Of a DNA stretch of 64,000 nt, positions 63,516 to 64,000 are shown in pieces; the first letter of the stretch is position 1; the number at the start of each line of letters is the position of its first letter. The DNA lies in NCBI GenBank assembly GCA_025526995.1, contig JAHLKG010000002.1, forward strand, positions 1,612,001 to 1,676,000, given 5' to 3'. A model generated the notes under the pieces. That model was not told where the DNA came from. It saw nothing but the letters and a program-made list of their open reading frames with translations, and searched no databases. The DNA comes from Powellomyces hirtus. Taxonomy: Eukaryota > Chytridiomycota > Chytridiomycetes > Spizellomycetales > Powellomycetaceae. The position numbers were made by a program, and so were the translations under genes.

Positions 63516-63808
63516 ATATTTCTGCTCCGTTATTCGATCTTGTATCTACTGCTGACTCATATGTACATATTTAACTCTCAATCAATATCCGCTTGCAACC
63601 CCCCTTCCCCGGGGGCCGGCTCCGCTTCTACTAATCTCCTGAAAGCAATCTGGCGACGCATTCCTCGAACTCGTTCGCACAGAATTTGACAAAACGTGTG
63701 CTTATGTAATTCAAACTCCGACTGACAGAATCTCCAACTGACAGTTTCTACCGCAAACCGTGAGAAAGAAAGAAAGGAGACGGTGCATCACAAAACAACA
63801 ACACCAGT
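63516..63808. other. Intergenic region
   Basis: About 290 bp between the kinase stop and the next start codon. No gene seen. Confidence 0.5.
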
Positions 63809-64000
63809 ATGCTTTCCCGCACAGATCGGGACCGAGGCACCTCAACACCTCGCCAGAGTTCCACTTCACTCGCCGCACCCTTCCCATCTACTCCGCCGTT
63901 GCCAATGTCGGGTCCATCAGCAGCCGTCTCCATCGCCACCATTTCCGGATCCACCTCTTCCAATGCTTCCACGCCACCGACAACCACCACCGTCTCAACT
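63809..64000 (+). CDS. 5' end of a Ser/Thr/Pro-rich protein gene (cut by window end)
   Basis: Open frame from ATG 63809 to the window end, preceded by an A/C-rich leader (CAAAACAACAACACCAGT) like that of other genes here. The visible 64 residues are low-complexity and Ser/Thr/Pro-rich, with no recognisable domain. No stop or splice site is reached. Confidence 0.5.
   Translation, partial: MLSRTDRDRGTSTPRQSSTSLAAPFPSTPPLPMSGPSAAVSIATISGSTSSNASTPPTTTTVST

Overview
The window is eukaryotic nuclear DNA, most likely from a fungus. The evidence is dense short spliceosomal introns (about 50-90 bp, GT-AG), chromodomain Ty3/gypsy elements, and a fungal gene set: a PHO85-type CDK, a Cdc7/SepH-type septation kinase, a vezatin-like myosin-binding protein and a BAG-domain protein. 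An early-diverging (chytrid-like) fungus would fit, but I cannot fix the lineage from sequence alone.

Positions 1-32285 are a nested pile of LTR retrotransposons. Family 1 is a chromovirus with 275-bp LTRs (TGTAATGAGG...TAATATTACA). It is present as copy A (214-8110), copy B (12136-20033, all reading frames intact) and reverse-strand copy C (10302-32256). B is inserted in C with target-site duplication (TSD) TACTG. Element D (21982-28208, a second chromovirus family with 424-bp LTRs) is inserted in C's pol with TSD AGGGA. A truncated relative of D, called E, lies at 8111-9929. A and B share an identical left junction, which points to an approximately 11.9-kb tandem segmental duplication.

Each family 1 copy has an unusual 3' region between pol and the 3' LTR. 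First comes an array of tiny hairpins whose stems covary. It is followed by an antisense gene with three introns for a 176-178 aa RING-like cysteine/histidine protein.

Positions 32286-41276 hold an AT-rich gene-poor stretch, a decayed DEAH-box helicase gene, and a Ty1/copia element (35068-40440, reverse strand, 257-bp LTRs, TSD AATTC) inserted into that helicase. This unrelated element also carries an antisense, intron-containing RING-finger gene between pol and its 3' LTR. The same architecture in two retrotransposon superfamilies is the main discovery candidate here.

Positions 41277-64000 are ordinary host genes: a glycerolipid acyltransferase (with a probable 6-nt microexon), a SNARE, a vezatin-like protein, PHO85-like CDK, a WD40 protein whose first intron matches its own 5' leader, a UPF0014/FetB-like permease, an MscL-type channel, a 49-aa basic protein, a BAG-domain protein, a Cdc7/SepH-type kinase with a helical-repeat tail, and the start of a Ser/Thr/Pro-rich gene cut by the window end. 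No tRNA, rRNA or CRISPR was seen. Exon joins were read by eye. Those with total coding length divisible by three and exact family continuity across joins are the most secure.
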